Positions 1 through 9,260 of a stretch of 64,000 nt of DNA are shown here, piece by piece. Under the pieces are notes generated by a model. That model saw nothing but the letters and a program-made list of their open reading frames with translations. It was not told where the DNA came from and ran no database searches. The position numbers and the translations under genes are program-made. This stretch comes from SSF14 sp046331245 (GTDB taxonomy: Bacteria; Actinomycetota; Acidimicrobiia; Acidimicrobiales; Microtrichaceae), in NCBI GenBank assembly GCA_046331245.1, contig JAXLRH010000014.1, positions 29,541 to 93,540 on the forward strand, given 5' to 3'. Positions within the stretch are counted from its first letter, which is position 1. Each line of letters begins with the position of its first letter.

Positions 1-651
1 CGGGGCGTCGATGCGCGTCCAGTCGCCCGAGACGGGGTCGAGCTCGGCGAGCACGGGATCGGTCTCCCCCGCCGACACGATCACGCGTCCCTTCCGCACG
101 CCGAGCACCGTCGGTGAGCCCCACCGGAAGTCGCGGAGCCAGTCCGGGGCCTCGATCCGGCGCCAGCGTGCGTCGCCGAGCTTCGTCGTGAGGACGACCT
201 TCGCACCGGCGCCGTCGGCGGCGCAGAATTCGATGCCACCGCCCGACGGCGGCGGCATGGGCGGGCAGTCCTGGCCGATGACGACGAGCCGATCCCCCAC
301 CCGCGCCCCGCTCGGCGAGCCGACGCCGGCACTCACCGGCAGATCGGGCAGGGTCCGGAAGCGGCGGTCGGCGAACGAGAAGAGGGCGGCGCGCTTGGAG
401 CTCGAGAACGACTGCCCGCTGATCCGTCCCGCACCGGCGTGCACGAAGCCGGAGCCGTCCGCGAGGTACACCCACCCGTAGTTGGGCCAGCTCCCGAGGG
501 GCGATGCCGGCAGCTCCACCCAGACGTCCTTCGGGTACGGCGCGAGCCGGCGGCCGAACGACGGCGTGTCGCCGGTGGAACCGCCCTGACAGGCGACGGT
601 GGCGGCCAGCAGGGCCGACGTGAGGAGGAGCGCCCCGCTACGGAGCGACAT
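1..651 (-). CDS. Secreted lipoprotein, function unknown (3' end cut by window edge)
   Basis: This gene begins with ATG at 651 and stays open to position 1, so only the first 217 codons are visible. The N terminus has basic residues, a hydrophobic stretch and a lipobox ending T-V-A-C, with Cys21 as the predicted lipidated residue. The rest is rich in Gly, Ser and Pro, with repeating short segments around Trp and Gly (for example near residues 45-60) that recall beta-propeller or Kelch-like surface proteins, but I cannot assign a family. Its start overlaps the end of the upstream quinone oxidoreductase gene by 14 bases, so the two are probably cotranscribed. It would be anchored to the outer face of the membrane after processing by Lgt, whose gene is also in this window. 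Confidence 0.8.
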   Translation of the reverse strand, partial: MSLRSGALLLTSALLAATVACQGGSTGDTPSFGRRLAPYPKDVWVELPASPLGSWPNYGWVYLADGSGFVHAGAGRISGQSFSSSKRAALFSFADRRFRTLPDLPVSAGVGSPSGARVGDRLVVIGQDCPPMPPPSGGGIEFCAADGAGAKVVLTTKLGDARWRRIEAPDWLRDFRWGSPTVLGVRKGRVIVSAGETDPVLAELDPVSGDWTRIDAP

Positions 652-1618
652 CGATGAGGACCTTGCCCACGCTCTCGTTGGTCGCGAGGTACGCATGCGC
701 GAGACCGATCTCGTCGAGCCGGAACCGGCGGTCGATCACCGGGCGCAGCGCGCCGGACTCGAAGAACGGCTCCATCTCCGTGGCGAACCGACGGCAGATC
801 GCGATCTTCTCCTCGATCGGGCGCAGCCGCAGCGTCGTGCCGATGATCTGGGCGCGCTTCATGAGCGCGAGGCCGAGGTTGATCGACGTCGTGCCCCCAC
901 CCATCACGCCGACCTGGATGATCCGGCCCTGGGACGCCAGGCAGCGGAGGTTGCGATCGAGGTACTCGCCGCCGACGACGTCGAGCACGACGTCCACCCC
1001 GTGGGGCCCGGCGACGTTCTTCACCATCTCCACGAAGTCGACCTGCGTGTAGTCGATCGCCACGTCGGCGCCGAGGTCGAGGCATCGCTGCACCTTGTCG
1101 GTGGACGTGGTCACGATGACGGTCGCGCCGATGGCCCGGCAGATCTGGATGGCGGCCGTGCCGACACCGGATGCGCCCGCGTGGACGAGCGCCGTACGAC
1201 CCGACGTGAGCCCGCCCTGCGCGACGAGCGCGTCGAAGGCCGTGATGAACACCTCGGGAATCGCCGCCGCGTCGGCGACCGAGACGACCGAGGGCACCGG
1301 GATGAGCAGGCGCTCGTGGGTCACGAGCTGCTCGGCGTAGGACCCGCCACCCACGATGCCCATGACCGGCTGGCCGGGCTCGGCGGACGTGACCCGGGCG
1401 CCGACGGCCGCGACCACGCCGGAGAACTCCATGCCGGGCACCTCGTGCTCCATCGGCGGGCCGGGATACAGGCCCTGCCGCTGCAGGAGGTCGGCGCGGT
1501 TGAGCGCCGTCGTCCGCACGTCGACGAGCACCTCGTCGGGACCCGGGACCGGCGACGGGATCTCGCGGACCCGGAGCACGTCGATGTCGCCGTATTCGTC
1601 GAGGACCACTGCGCGCAT
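638..1618 (-). CDS. NAD(P)H-quinone oxidoreductase, PIG3/zeta-crystallin type
   Basis: A 326-residue zinc-free medium-chain dehydrogenase/reductase. The N-terminal GroES-like half (about 1-120) includes the A-L-N-R-A-D-L-L-Q-R-Q-G-L-Y-P segment typical of the PIG3 family. The Rossmann half begins with H-A-G-A-S-G-V-G-T-A-A near residue 145, the NADPH loop. Members reduce quinones with NADPH in the cytoplasm; the physiological substrate here is unknown. Length matches the family (about 325). The start is ATG at 1618, six bases after a TAGGTT box, which fits leaderless transcription. The gene is divergent from an acyl-CoA dehydrogenase gene with 13 bases between the two start codons. Confidence 0.92.
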   Translation of the reverse strand: MRAVVLDEYGDIDVLRVREIPSPVPGPDEVLVDVRTTALNRADLLQRQGLYPGPPMEHEVPGMEFSGVVAAVGARVTSAEPGQPVMGIVGGGSYAEQLVTHERLLIPVPSVVSVADAAAIPEVFITAFDALVAQGGLTSGRTALVHAGASGVGTAAIQICRAIGATVIVTTSTDKVQRCLDLGADVAIDYTQVDFVEMVKNVAGPHGVDVVLDVVGGEYLDRNLRCLASQGRIIQVGVMGGGTTSINLGLALMKRAQIIGTTLRLRPIEEKIAICRRFATEMEPFFESGALRPVIDRRFRLDEIGLAHAYLATNESVGKVLIDVAP

Positions 1619-1632
1619 AGCCTCAACCTATA
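1618..1632. promoter_or_regulatory. Overlapping divergent leaderless -10 boxes
   Basis: On the plus strand TAGCCT (1618-1623) lies 8 bases before the ATG at 1632. On the minus strand TAGGTT (1630-1625) lies 6 bases before the ATG at 1618. Both fit the actinobacterial TANNNT -10 element placed for a transcript starting at the start codon. The two elements overlap, so RNA polymerase could serve only one direction at a time. No Shine-Dalgarno sequence fits in the 13-base gap. Transcription starts are inferred, not shown. Confidence 0.55.
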
Positions 1633-2746
1633 TGGACTTCGCCCTGTCGCCCGAGCTGTTGGAACTGTCGGCCGAGGCCACCCGGGTGGCTCGTGAGACC
1701 ACGAGCACGCTCGACATCACCGAGGACGCGTGGCTCCGCGGGGTCGACCACGGGTTCCCCCGGATCATGGCGTCGCACGGCTGGCTGGGCATGTGCCTGC
1801 CCACCGAATGGGGCGGCGGCGGCCGGCCGCCCATCGAGCGGTTCGTGGTCGTCGAGGCGCTCATCTCCGAGGGCGCGCCCTGGCGTCCGCGTGGTTCGCC
1901 GACCGCCAGATCGGGCCGACGCTCCTGCAGTTCGGCACCGACGAGCAGCGCCACCGCTTCCTGCCCGACATCATCTCCGGCACCTCCGCGTGGTGCGTCG
2001 GCATGAGCGAACCGGATGCCGGCAGCGACGTCGCGTCGCTGCGGACCCGTGCCGACCTCGACGAGGGCGGCACGTGGGTGATCAACGGCTCCAAGGTGTG
2101 GACGTCGGGCGCCGCCGAATCCGACTGGTGCTACCTCATCGCCCGCACCGATCAGAACGCCGCCCCGCACGCCGGCCTGTCCGAGTTCATCGTCGACCTG
2201 CACGCTCCCGGCGTGGAGGTGCGGCCGATCCGTGACATGACCGACGACCGTCACTTCTGCGAGGTGATCTTCGACGACGTGCGTGTGGACGCCTCGATGA
2301 TGGTGGGCAACCTCAACGGCGCCTTCAAGCAGATCATGCGGCAGATGGAGCACGAGCGCGGCGGCATCGACCGGCTGGTGTCCAACCGCCGCCTCTACCT
2401 CGACGCCGTCGACGCCGCCCGCTCCTCGGGTCGCCTCGCCGCCGATCCCCTGCTGCGCCAGGAGTTCGCCCGCCTGGAGGGCGGCTACCGCATCGGCCGC
2501 TCGCTGGTGCTGCGCGAGGTGCTGGGCCAGGCGCCCGCCGGCTACTCCGCCGTCACCAAGACCTGGTGCACCGAGTTCGAGCAGCGCGTCGCCGAGGTCT
2601 GCGTGTCGGTGTCGGGCCCGGGTGCGATGATCTGGGGACGCACTGCACGCAACATCTGTTACGCCCCCGGCTACACCATCATGGGGGGCACCACGCAGAT
2701 CCTGCGCAACATCATCGGGGAACGGCTCCTGGGCCTGCCCCGCTAG
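1632..2746 (+). CDS. Acyl-CoA dehydrogenase, interrupted by one frameshift
   Basis: An FAD-dependent acyl-CoA dehydrogenase of about 371 residues once the frame is repaired. The first 83 codons (M-D-F-A-L-S-P-E start, P-T-E-W-G-G-G-G motif) are in one frame. From about 1881 the protein continues in another frame with A-S-A-W-F-A-D-R, the M-S-E-P-D-A-G-S-D substrate/FAD segment, and a C-terminal G-G-T-T-Q-I-L-R-N-I-I-G-E-R motif. One extra C in the run at 1878-1880 would join them as G-A-P-L-A-S-A-W. It oxidises acyl-CoA thioesters in beta-oxidation-like pathways; chain specificity cannot be read. The stop at 2746 is 10 bases from the next start, suggesting cotranscription with the molybdoenzyme. 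Read literally it is a broken gene; a missing base in the assembly is more likely. Confidence 0.85.
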
Positions 2747-2756
2747 GGGGAACGCC

Positions 2757-4961
2757 ATGCCGACACATTTCCGGACCTGCCCCTTGTGCGAGGCGACGTG
2801 CGGTCTCGAGATCACGACGGACGACGAGGGCGCCGTCACGCGCATCCGCGGCGACCGTGACGACGTGTTCTCCAAGGGGTTCATCTGCCCCAAGGGCTCG
2901 ACCCTCAAGCAGCTGCACGCCGATCCGGACCGTGTGCGCACTCCGCTGGTCAAGCGCAACGGGGAGTTCGTTCCGGTCACCTGGGCCGAGGCCTGGCAGG
3001 CGGTGGCCGACGGGCTGGGTCGCATCTGGGCCGACGGCGACCGCGACGCCGTGGCGATCTACCTCGGCAACCCGTCCGCCCACACCATCGCCGGCACGCT
3101 GTTCGGCGCGCAGCTGGTGAAGGCGTTCCAGACGAAGAACCTGTACTCGGCCTCCACGGTCGACCAGATGCCGAAGCACGTGTCGTCGGGCCACCTGTTC
3201 GGCAACGCCGGCGCGCTGCCCATCCCCGATCTCGATCGCACCGACTACCTGCTCATGCTCGGTGCGAACCCGTTCGAGTCCAATGGCAGCCTGTGCACCG
3301 CGCCGGACTTCCCCGGTCGCATGGAGGCCATCCGCGAGCGGGGCGGCCGAATCGTCGTCGTCGATCCCCGCTCCACCAAGAGCGCTGCCGCCGCCGACGA
3401 GCACCTGGCGATCCGTCCGGGCACCGACGCGTTGTGGCTGGCCGCGCTGGTCACGGAGATCGACGCGCTCGGGCTCGTGGATCCCGGCGCCGTCGCCGAC
3501 GACCTCGACGGGCTCGACCGGGCCCTCGAACTGCTCCGCCCCTTCACCGCCGAGTCGGTCGCCGCGCACACTCGCATCCCCGCCGACACCACCCGCCGCA
3601 TCGCCCGCGAGTTCGCCGAGGCGCCATCAGCCGTCTGCTACGGCCGCATCGGCACCCACACCACCGAGTTCGGAACGCTCGCGTCCTGGCTGGCCGACCT
3701 GCTCACCACCGTCACGGGCAATCTCGACCGGCCCGGCGGCGCCATGTTCCCGCGACCGGCCCACGGGCGGCCGGCGAAGAAGCGCCCTGCCGGCACGCCG
3801 CGCCCCGGCGGTCGTGGGTTCACCGTCGGCCGCTGGACGTCGAGGGTGTCGAACCACCCCGAGGTGCGCGGCGAGATGCCGGTGGCCGGCCTCGCCGAGG
3901 AGATCGAGACCGAGGGGCCGGGCAAGGTGCGTGCGCTCGTCACCAACAGCGGCAACCCGGTGCGCTCGTGCCCCGACTCCGAGCGTCTCGACGCCGCGCT
4001 CGACTCGCTCGAGTTCATGGTGTCGGTCGACATCTACCTCAACGAGACCACCCGCCACGCCGACGTCATCCTCCCGTCGCCCTCGCCGCTGGCCAAGCCG
4101 CACTTCGACCTCGCGTTCTACGGCCTGTCGGTGCGCAACGTCGTCAACTACAGCCCGCCCATCCACGCCGCCGACCACGCGACAGAGCCGGGGCTCGACG
4201 AGCACGACATCCTCGCCAAGCTGATCCTCATCGCCTCCGGCATGGGGCCCGACGCCGAGCCCACGATCGTCACCGACCTGATGCTCGCGGGGCTCGCGCA
4301 GCAGGCCGGACTCGATCCCGACGAGGCCGCGGCAGCGCGATCCCACCTTCCCGCGGTGGAGGCGCTCATCGACCTCATGGTGCAGACGGGCCCCTACGAG
4401 GGGCTCGACATCGAGACCCTCCGGGCGCACCCGCACGGCATCGACCTCGGTCCGCTGGAGCCGCGCCTCGACGAGATCCTCCGCACCACCTCCGGCCTGG
4501 TCGAGCTCTGCCCCGACCCCATCGCCGCCGACGTGCCCCGCCTCGTCGCGTTGCTCGACGAGACGCCGGACGACTCGCTCCTCCTGGTCGGGCGTCGCCA
4601 CCTCCGCTCCAACAACTCGTGGATGCACAACATCGACGTGCTGGTGAAGGGCAAGCCCCGCTGCACGCTGCAGATCCATCCCGACGATGCCGACGGCGCC
4701 GGCGTCACCGACGGGGCTCAGGTGCGCGTCACGTCGCCGGCGGGCGAGGTGGTGGCCACGGCCGAGGTGACCGACGAGGTCTCGCTCGGCACCGTGAGCC
4801 TTCCCCACGGGTGGGGCCACGGCGTCGACGGCACGCGGGGCGCCGTCGCCGCCAGCACGGTCGGGGTCAACAGCAACGTGCTCACCACCGACGACGTCAT
4901 CGACCCGCTCTCGGGCAACGCCCGACTCAACGCGATCCCGGTGACCGTCAGCGCGTGCTGA
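2757..4961 (+). CDS. Molybdopterin oxidoreductase with N-terminal 4Fe-4S site
   Basis: A 734-residue bis-MGD molybdenum enzyme of the DMSO-reductase superfamily. The N terminus has C-P-L-C-E-A-T-C (residues 8-15) and a fourth cysteine in F-I-C-P-K-G, forming the 4Fe-4S site. The central region is the molybdopterin-binding fold, and the last 130 residues (from V-G-R-R-H-L-R-S-N-N-S-W) are the MGD dinucleotide-binding barrel. There is no obvious Cys or Sec ligand at the usual molybdenum position near S-T-V-D-Q-M, so the substrate is not predictable; formate dehydrogenase should not be assumed. No partner electron-transfer subunit is encoded next to it. There is no twin-arginine signal, so it is likely cytoplasmic. 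The start follows a purine-rich AGGGGGAA site. Its end overlaps the convergent hydrolase gene by 14 bases. Confidence 0.88.
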   Translation: MPTHFRTCPLCEATCGLEITTDDEGAVTRIRGDRDDVFSKGFICPKGSTLKQLHADPDRVRTPLVKRNGEFVPVTWAEAWQAVADGLGRIWADGDRDAVAIYLGNPSAHTIAGTLFGAQLVKAFQTKNLYSASTVDQMPKHVSSGHLFGNAGALPIPDLDRTDYLLMLGANPFESNGSLCTAPDFPGRMEAIRERGGRIVVVDPRSTKSAAAADEHLAIRPGTDALWLAALVTEIDALGLVDPGAVADDLDGLDRALELLRPFTAESVAAHTRIPADTTRRIAREFAEAPSAVCYGRIGTHTTEFGTLASWLADLLTTVTGNLDRPGGAMFPRPAHGRPAKKRPAGTPRPGGRGFTVGRWTSRVSNHPEVRGEMPVAGLAEEIETEGPGKVRALVTNSGNPVRSCPDSERLDAALDSLEFMVSVDIYLNETTRHADVILPSPSPLAKPHFDLAFYGLSVRNVVNYSPPIHAADHATEPGLDEHDILAKLILIASGMGPDAEPTIVTDLMLAGLAQQAGLDPDEAAAARSHLPAVEALIDLMVQTGPYEGLDIETLRAHPHGIDLGPLEPRLDEILRTTSGLVELCPDPIAADVPRLVALLDETPDDSLLLVGRRHLRSNNSWMHNIDVLVKGKPRCTLQIHPDDADGAGVTDGAQVRVTSPAGEVVATAEVTDEVSLGTVSLPHGWGHGVDGTRGAVAASTVGVNSNVLTTDDVIDPLSGNARLNAIPVTVSAC

Positions 4962-5886
4962 TCAGCTCCGCCAGGCGGAGCGGGTCGTCGCCCTGCACCG
5001 AGTGGCCGGCGTCCGGAACGACCTCGACGGTGACGTCGGGCTGACGACGGCGCAGCTCGGCGACGTCGTCGTCGTCCACCACCGGTGACACGCCACCGCG
5101 CACCAGGAGGTAGGGGCAGGTGACGGCGCTCACGTCGGCCCAGAGGTCGCCCATGTTCGGCATCTCCTCGGCCGTGAGCGAACGCCGGTCGTAGTTCCAG
5201 GCCCAGTTGCCCTCGTGCTCACCGGAGGCGATGCGGTGGGCGTTGTGCAGGATGCCGCGCCGGAGCGAGGCCTCCGTGCGCGTCGGGTTGAACTCGACCG
5301 TGCGGGCGAAGATCTCGTCGAACGACGGGAAGAACTGCGGGCCGGCGATGAAGTCGTGCACGGCCTTCGCCTTGTCCGACGTGACACCCGGCGTGACGTC
5401 GACGATGACGAGCGAGCGCACGAGGTCCGGCCGCGTCGCTGCCACGGCGGTTGCGGTGAGGCCCCCGAGCGACATGCCGACGAGCAGGATCGGGCCGTTG
5501 GTGGCGAGGTCGATCGCCTGATCGATCGCCTCGACGACGGCCTCGGCGTTGTGCCGCGGGTCGTACCAGCCGTCGGGACGGCGGTCGCTGTGGCCGTGGC
5601 CCGGCAGGTCGAGCGCTAGCGCCGGGCGATCGAGCGCGAGCAGCACCGTGTCCCAGGTGTGGGCGTTCTGGGCCCCACCGTGGAGGAAGACGATCTCGAT
5701 CGGGGCCGTCCCCCAACGCAGCCCGCTGAGCGACCGCCCGTCGGCCAGGGGGAACGACACCCGCTCCACGTGGAGGTCGGCGGGGCGGTCGATGCCGTAC
5801 TCGGAGCAGTTCTCGTCGAAGAACGAGAACTCGTCGTAGACATAGGACGCGTCGTCGGGCCGGTCGGAGCGCTCGTCGGAGGTCAT
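4948..5886 (-). CDS. Alpha/beta hydrolase
   Basis: A 312-residue alpha/beta-hydrolase fold protein. Visible elements are the oxyanion H-G-G near residue 70, D-L-P-G-H-G-H-S near 93-100, the nucleophile elbow G-M-S-L-G-G with Ser139, and a C-terminal D-A-G-H with His295. The acid is probably Asp in the region around 260-270. An unusual acidic and aromatic N-terminal extension of about 45 residues precedes the fold. Substrate is unknown; epoxide hydrolases, esterases and haloperoxidase-like enzymes share this layout. It has no signal peptide. It is convergent with the molybdoenzyme gene (14-base overlap) and divergent from the S15-type lipoprotein gene. Confidence 0.88.
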   Translation of the reverse strand: MTSDERSDRPDDASYVYDEFSFFDENCSEYGIDRPADLHVERVSFPLADGRSLSGLRWGTAPIEIVFLHGGAQNAHTWDTVLLALDRPALALDLPGHGHSDRRPDGWYDPRHNAEAVVEAIDQAIDLATNGPILLVGMSLGGLTATAVAATRPDLVRSLVIVDVTPGVTSDKAKAVHDFIAGPQFFPSFDEIFARTVEFNPTRTEASLRRGILHNAHRIASGEHEGNWAWNYDRRSLTAEEMPNMGDLWADVSAVTCPYLLVRGGVSPVVDDDDVAELRRRQPDVTVEVVPDAGHSVQGDDPLRLAELISTR

Positions 5887-5938
5887 TGGCCGATTCTGTC
5901 ACCACCTAGGATCGTCCGAGTTTCGAAGGGGGATCTCG

Positions 5939-8299
5939 ATGTCGACTCGTCTATCCGTAGCCGCGACCGTGCTGGCGGCCACCGTGCTGTTCACGGGCTG
6001 CAGCTCCAGCGGCTCCGGCACGTTCGCCGGCAAGCGCCTCGGCGAGTGGAAGGAGACGTCCGCCGGGAAGTCGTCCGACACGACGGCGGCGCCCGGTGCA
6101 TCGGCCTCGTTCGCCGTGCAAGCGTCGGTCAACCAGATCGCCGTCACCGACGCCGACCCGGGTTCGACGCTGAAGGTCGTTGACTCACGCAACCGCGAGG
6201 TGGCCAAGGGCGTCGCCGACACCGCCGGCTCGTTCGTGTTCCGCCAGCTGCCGTCGGGCACCGGCTACCGCGTCACCGACGCACGCCAGCGCTCGAAGCC
6301 CGTCACCGTGATGGACGTCGCCGGCTCGACCCCGAAGCAGAGCTTCTACTCCAGCCAGAAGCTCGTGAACGGCTTCCAGTACATCACCACTCGTGACGGC
6401 ACGAAGCTGTCGGCCTCGGTGTACCTGCCGCCGGGCGACGGCCCGTTCCCCACCGTCGTCGAGTACTCGGGCTACAACCCGTCCGACCCCACGCAGAACC
6501 TGCTCGACCAGGTGGGCAAGCTCGGGATCGACGCCAAGACGATCTGCTCGTCGATTGCGATCATCTGCCACAAGCCGGCCCAGCCGTCGTCGCTGCTCGC
6601 CGCGTCGATGGGCTACGCCGTGGTCGCCGTCAACGTCCGCGGCACCGGGTGCTCGGGCGGCTCCTACGACTTCTTCGAGCCGCTCCAGCTGCTCGACGGC
6701 TACGACGTCATCGAGACGGCGGCCGCGCAGTCGTGGGCGAAGGGCGGCAAGGTCGGCATGGTCGGCCTCAGCTACCCGGGCATCAGCCAGCTGTTCGTCG
6801 CCTCGACGCAACCGCCCCACCTCGCGGCCATCACGCCCCTCTCGGTGTACGACGACACCGCCCGCGGCGTGCTCGCACCCGGCGGCATCTACAACAAGGG
6901 GTTCGCGCTGTCGTGGGCGAAGAACGTGCTCGACGAGGCCAAGCCGCTCGGCCAGGGCTGGGAGCAGAAGGTGATCGACGGCGGCGACACCACCTGCGCC
7001 GACAACCAGAAGCTGCGCCTGCAGAACGTCGACGCCGTCGCGAAGGCCAAGGCGACCCGCTTCTACGTGCCGTCCGTCGCCGACCCGGTCAACCCGGCGC
7101 TCTTCGCCGACAAGATCAAGGTGCCGGTGTTCATGACCGGCGCGTGGCAGGACGAGCAGACCGGCCCGCGCTTCGTGAACCTGTGGGACAAGCTCGTCAA
7201 CGCGCCGGTCAAGCGCTTCTACGCCTTCAACGGAGCGCACGCCGACGGCGACAGCCCCGAGACGCTCGTCGAGTGGAAGGCGTTCCTCGACTTCTACGTC
7301 GCCGGCAAGCGCACGCCGCTCCCCTCGTTCCTCACGACGTTCGGGCCGCAGCTCGTCGGCGACACCTTCGGCACCACGCTGGCGTTCCCGCCCGAGCGCC
7401 TGCTCGACGGCGACTTCGCCGCGTTGAAGAAGCAGTACGAGGCCGAGCCCGAGGTGAACATCCTCTGGGACCGTGGGGCGAACCCTGCCAACCTCGGAGC
7501 CCCCGAGAGCACGGGCCACACCACGTTCGCGTCGTGGCCGCCGCCCGGCCAGACCGCACAGCGCTGGTTCCTCGAGCCGAAGGGCGCCCTCGGCGCGAGC
7601 GCACCGACCGTGTCGGGTTCGGCCTCGCGTTGGACGACGAACCCGGCGCTCGCCGACAAGGTCACGCTCCCCGGCGACAAGGAGGGCCAGGCCTTCGACG
7701 TGAAGCCCGAGTTCGAATGGGACCACGACGCTCCCGGCGACGCGGCGGTGTTCGTGTCGCAGCCGGTCGCTGCCGACACCACCGTGCTCGGCGGCGGTAG
7801 CGCCGACCTCTGGATCCGGTCGAGCGGCACCAACGCCGACCTCGGCATCACGCTCTCCGAGGTGCGTCCCGACGGCAAGGAGACCTACCTGCAGTCGGGC
7901 TACCTGCGTGCGTCCATGCGCAAGCCGGGCCCGAACGCCACCGTGTTCGATCCCGACCACACCGGCATGGAGTCCGACGCCGAGCCGCTGGTGCCCGGTC
8001 AGTGGACTCAGGCACGCGTCCCGATCCTGCCGGTCGGACACGTGCTGCGGAAGGGCTCGCGCCTGCGCATCAGCATCCACACCCCCGGAGGCGACAAGCC
8101 GCGCTGGTCGTGGATCGTCGACCCCAACGACCGACCCACGATCGACATCGGGCACGACAAGGACCACCCGTCCAGCCTGGTGCTGCCCGTCGTGCCGGGC
8201 GTGACCGGCTACCAGAAGGCGCTCCCCCCGTGCCCGTCGCTGCGTGGGCAGCCGTGCCGCTCCTACCAGCCGTACGCGAACACCGCCGCCCCCGCCTGA
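5939..8299 (+). CDS. CocE/NonD (peptidase S15 family) hydrolase, lipoprotein
   Basis: A 786-residue secreted hydrolase of the X-Pro dipeptidyl-peptidase/cocaine-esterase superfamily. The signal sequence ends in a lipobox F-T-G-C with Cys21. Residues about 60-115 look like a small beta-sandwich (carboxypeptidase-regulatory-like). The alpha/beta-hydrolase core carries G-L-S-Y-P-G with nucleophile Ser278 and an N-G-A-H-A-D segment likely to supply the catalytic His. The last 250 residues form the jelly-roll C-terminal domain of the family. It probably cleaves an ester or amide outside the cell; the substrate is unknown. The ATG at 5939 is preceded by AAGGGGGAT, a good ribosome-binding site. The next gene starts 5 bases after its stop, indicating an operon. 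Confidence 0.9.
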   Translation: MSTRLSVAATVLAATVLFTGCSSSGSGTFAGKRLGEWKETSAGKSSDTTAAPGASASFAVQASVNQIAVTDADPGSTLKVVDSRNREVAKGVADTAGSFVFRQLPSGTGYRVTDARQRSKPVTVMDVAGSTPKQSFYSSQKLVNGFQYITTRDGTKLSASVYLPPGDGPFPTVVEYSGYNPSDPTQNLLDQVGKLGIDAKTICSSIAIICHKPAQPSSLLAASMGYAVVAVNVRGTGCSGGSYDFFEPLQLLDGYDVIETAAAQSWAKGGKVGMVGLSYPGISQLFVASTQPPHLAAITPLSVYDDTARGVLAPGGIYNKGFALSWAKNVLDEAKPLGQGWEQKVIDGGDTTCADNQKLRLQNVDAVAKAKATRFYVPSVADPVNPALFADKIKVPVFMTGAWQDEQTGPRFVNLWDKLVNAPVKRFYAFNGAHADGDSPETLVEWKAFLDFYVAGKRTPLPSFLTTFGPQLVGDTFGTTLAFPPERLLDGDFAALKKQYEAEPEVNILWDRGANPANLGAPESTGHTTFASWPPPGQTAQRWFLEPKGALGASAPTVSGSASRWTTNPALADKVTLPGDKEGQAFDVKPEFEWDHDAPGDAAVFVSQPVAADTTVLGGGSADLWIRSSGTNADLGITLSEVRPDGKETYLQSGYLRASMRKPGPNATVFDPDHTGMESDAEPLVPGQWTQARVPILPVGHVLRKGSRLRISIHTPGGDKPRWSWIVDPNDRPTIDIGHDKDHPSSLVLPVVPGVTGYQKALPPCPSLRGQPCRSYQPYANTAAPA

Positions 8300-8304
8300 G
8301 CGCC

Positions 8305-9255
8305 ATGGGCACTCCGCAACCCGGCATCTTCACCATGGGCACACGTGCCCACCGGCACCTCGAGTTCGACCTGCGGGTCGGGGTGAGCGACGACGCCTTC
8401 GACGTCGAGACGATGCGCGCCGCGATCCGCAGCGTCCGCGAGCTCGGGCCCGAGGACGACAGCCTCAACACCGTCATCGCGTTCGGCTCGCTCGCCTGGT
8501 CGGCGCTCAGCCGGCTCGACGTGCCGGAGGATCTCGCCGACTTCCCGCGCATCGACGGGGTGCCGCGCACCCAGCACGACCTGTGGGTGTGGATCCACGG
8601 CGACGACCCCGGCCACATCTTCGACCACGCCCGGCACGTGAGCGCGGCGCTCGCCGGTGCGTTCCGCCTCGAGCGGGATACGCAGGGGTTCGTCTACCTC
8701 GACAACCGCGACCTGCTCGGGTTCATCGACGGCACCGAGAACCCCGACCCCGAGGAGGCACCGGAGGTGGTGTGCCTGCCCGACGGCGTTGCGGGCGAGG
8801 GCGGCACCCACGCGATCGTGCAGCGCTGGGTGCACCGGATCGACGCCTTCGAAGAGCTCCCCGTCACCGAGCAGGAGCTCGTCATCGGCCGCACGAAGTC
8901 CGACAGCACCGAGATCGCCGACGAGGTGCGTCCGACGTCGGCGCACATCTCGCGTGTGGTCATCACCGACCCGTCCGACGACGAGGACGGCGAGGAGCTC
9001 GAGATCTTCCGTCGCTCGATCCCTTACGGCGACGTGGAGGAGAACGGGCTGCAGTTCGTCGGCTTCGCTCCCGAGCCCACGCGCATCGAGCGCATGATGC
9101 GCCGAATGTTCGGCCAGGGCACCGAGGGCCGCTCCGACGACGCCGTCCGGGACCGCATCACCGAGTTCTCGACCCCCGTGTCGGGCTCCTTCTACTTCGC
9201 GCCCTCGCTGGAGGCGCTCCAAGCCGCAGCGGCCCCTGCCCCTGCGTCTTCCTGA
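8305..9255 (+). CDS. Dyp-type peroxidase
   Basis: A 316-residue haem peroxidase of the dye-decolorising family. The diagnostic G-F-I-D-G-T-E-N-P motif is at about residues 140-148, containing the GxxDG catalytic Asp, and the proximal His and distal Arg lie in the C-terminal half (around R-R-S-I-P-Y-G). The enzyme oxidises substrates with hydrogen peroxide. No Tat signal is visible, so it is probably cytoplasmic, possibly encapsulin-associated in other organisms, but no encapsulin gene is here. The ATG at 8305 sits 5 bases after the upstream lipoprotein stop, so translation is likely coupled. A tail of Ala and Pro residues ends the protein, and a palindromic repeat follows within 10 bases. Confidence 0.93.
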   Translation: MGTPQPGIFTMGTRAHRHLEFDLRVGVSDDAFDVETMRAAIRSVRELGPEDDSLNTVIAFGSLAWSALSRLDVPEDLADFPRIDGVPRTQHDLWVWIHGDDPGHIFDHARHVSAALAGAFRLERDTQGFVYLDNRDLLGFIDGTENPDPEEAPEVVCLPDGVAGEGGTHAIVQRWVHRIDAFEELPVTEQELVIGRTKSDSTEIADEVRPTSAHISRVVITDPSDDEDGEELEIFRRSIPYGDVEENGLQFVGFAPEPTRIERMMRRMFGQGTEGRSDDAVRDRITEFSTPVSGSFYFAPSLEALQAAAAPAPASS

Positions 9256-9260
9256 CCCCC

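Noticed and set aside
599..1696. Long plus-strand frame antisense to the quinone oxidoreductase
   Set aside because: Residues are Arg/Asp/His-rich with no family resemblance, as expected for the opposite strand of a GC-rich gene.
2757..4961. Formate dehydrogenase assignment
   Set aside because: The Cys or Sec molybdenum ligand and partner subunits expected for formate dehydrogenase are not seen; only the general family is supported.
6185..8167. 660-codon minus-strand frame opposite the S15-type hydrolase
   Set aside because: The opposite frame has a complete hydrolase with signal peptide and active-site motif; this one is low in complexity and has no motifs.
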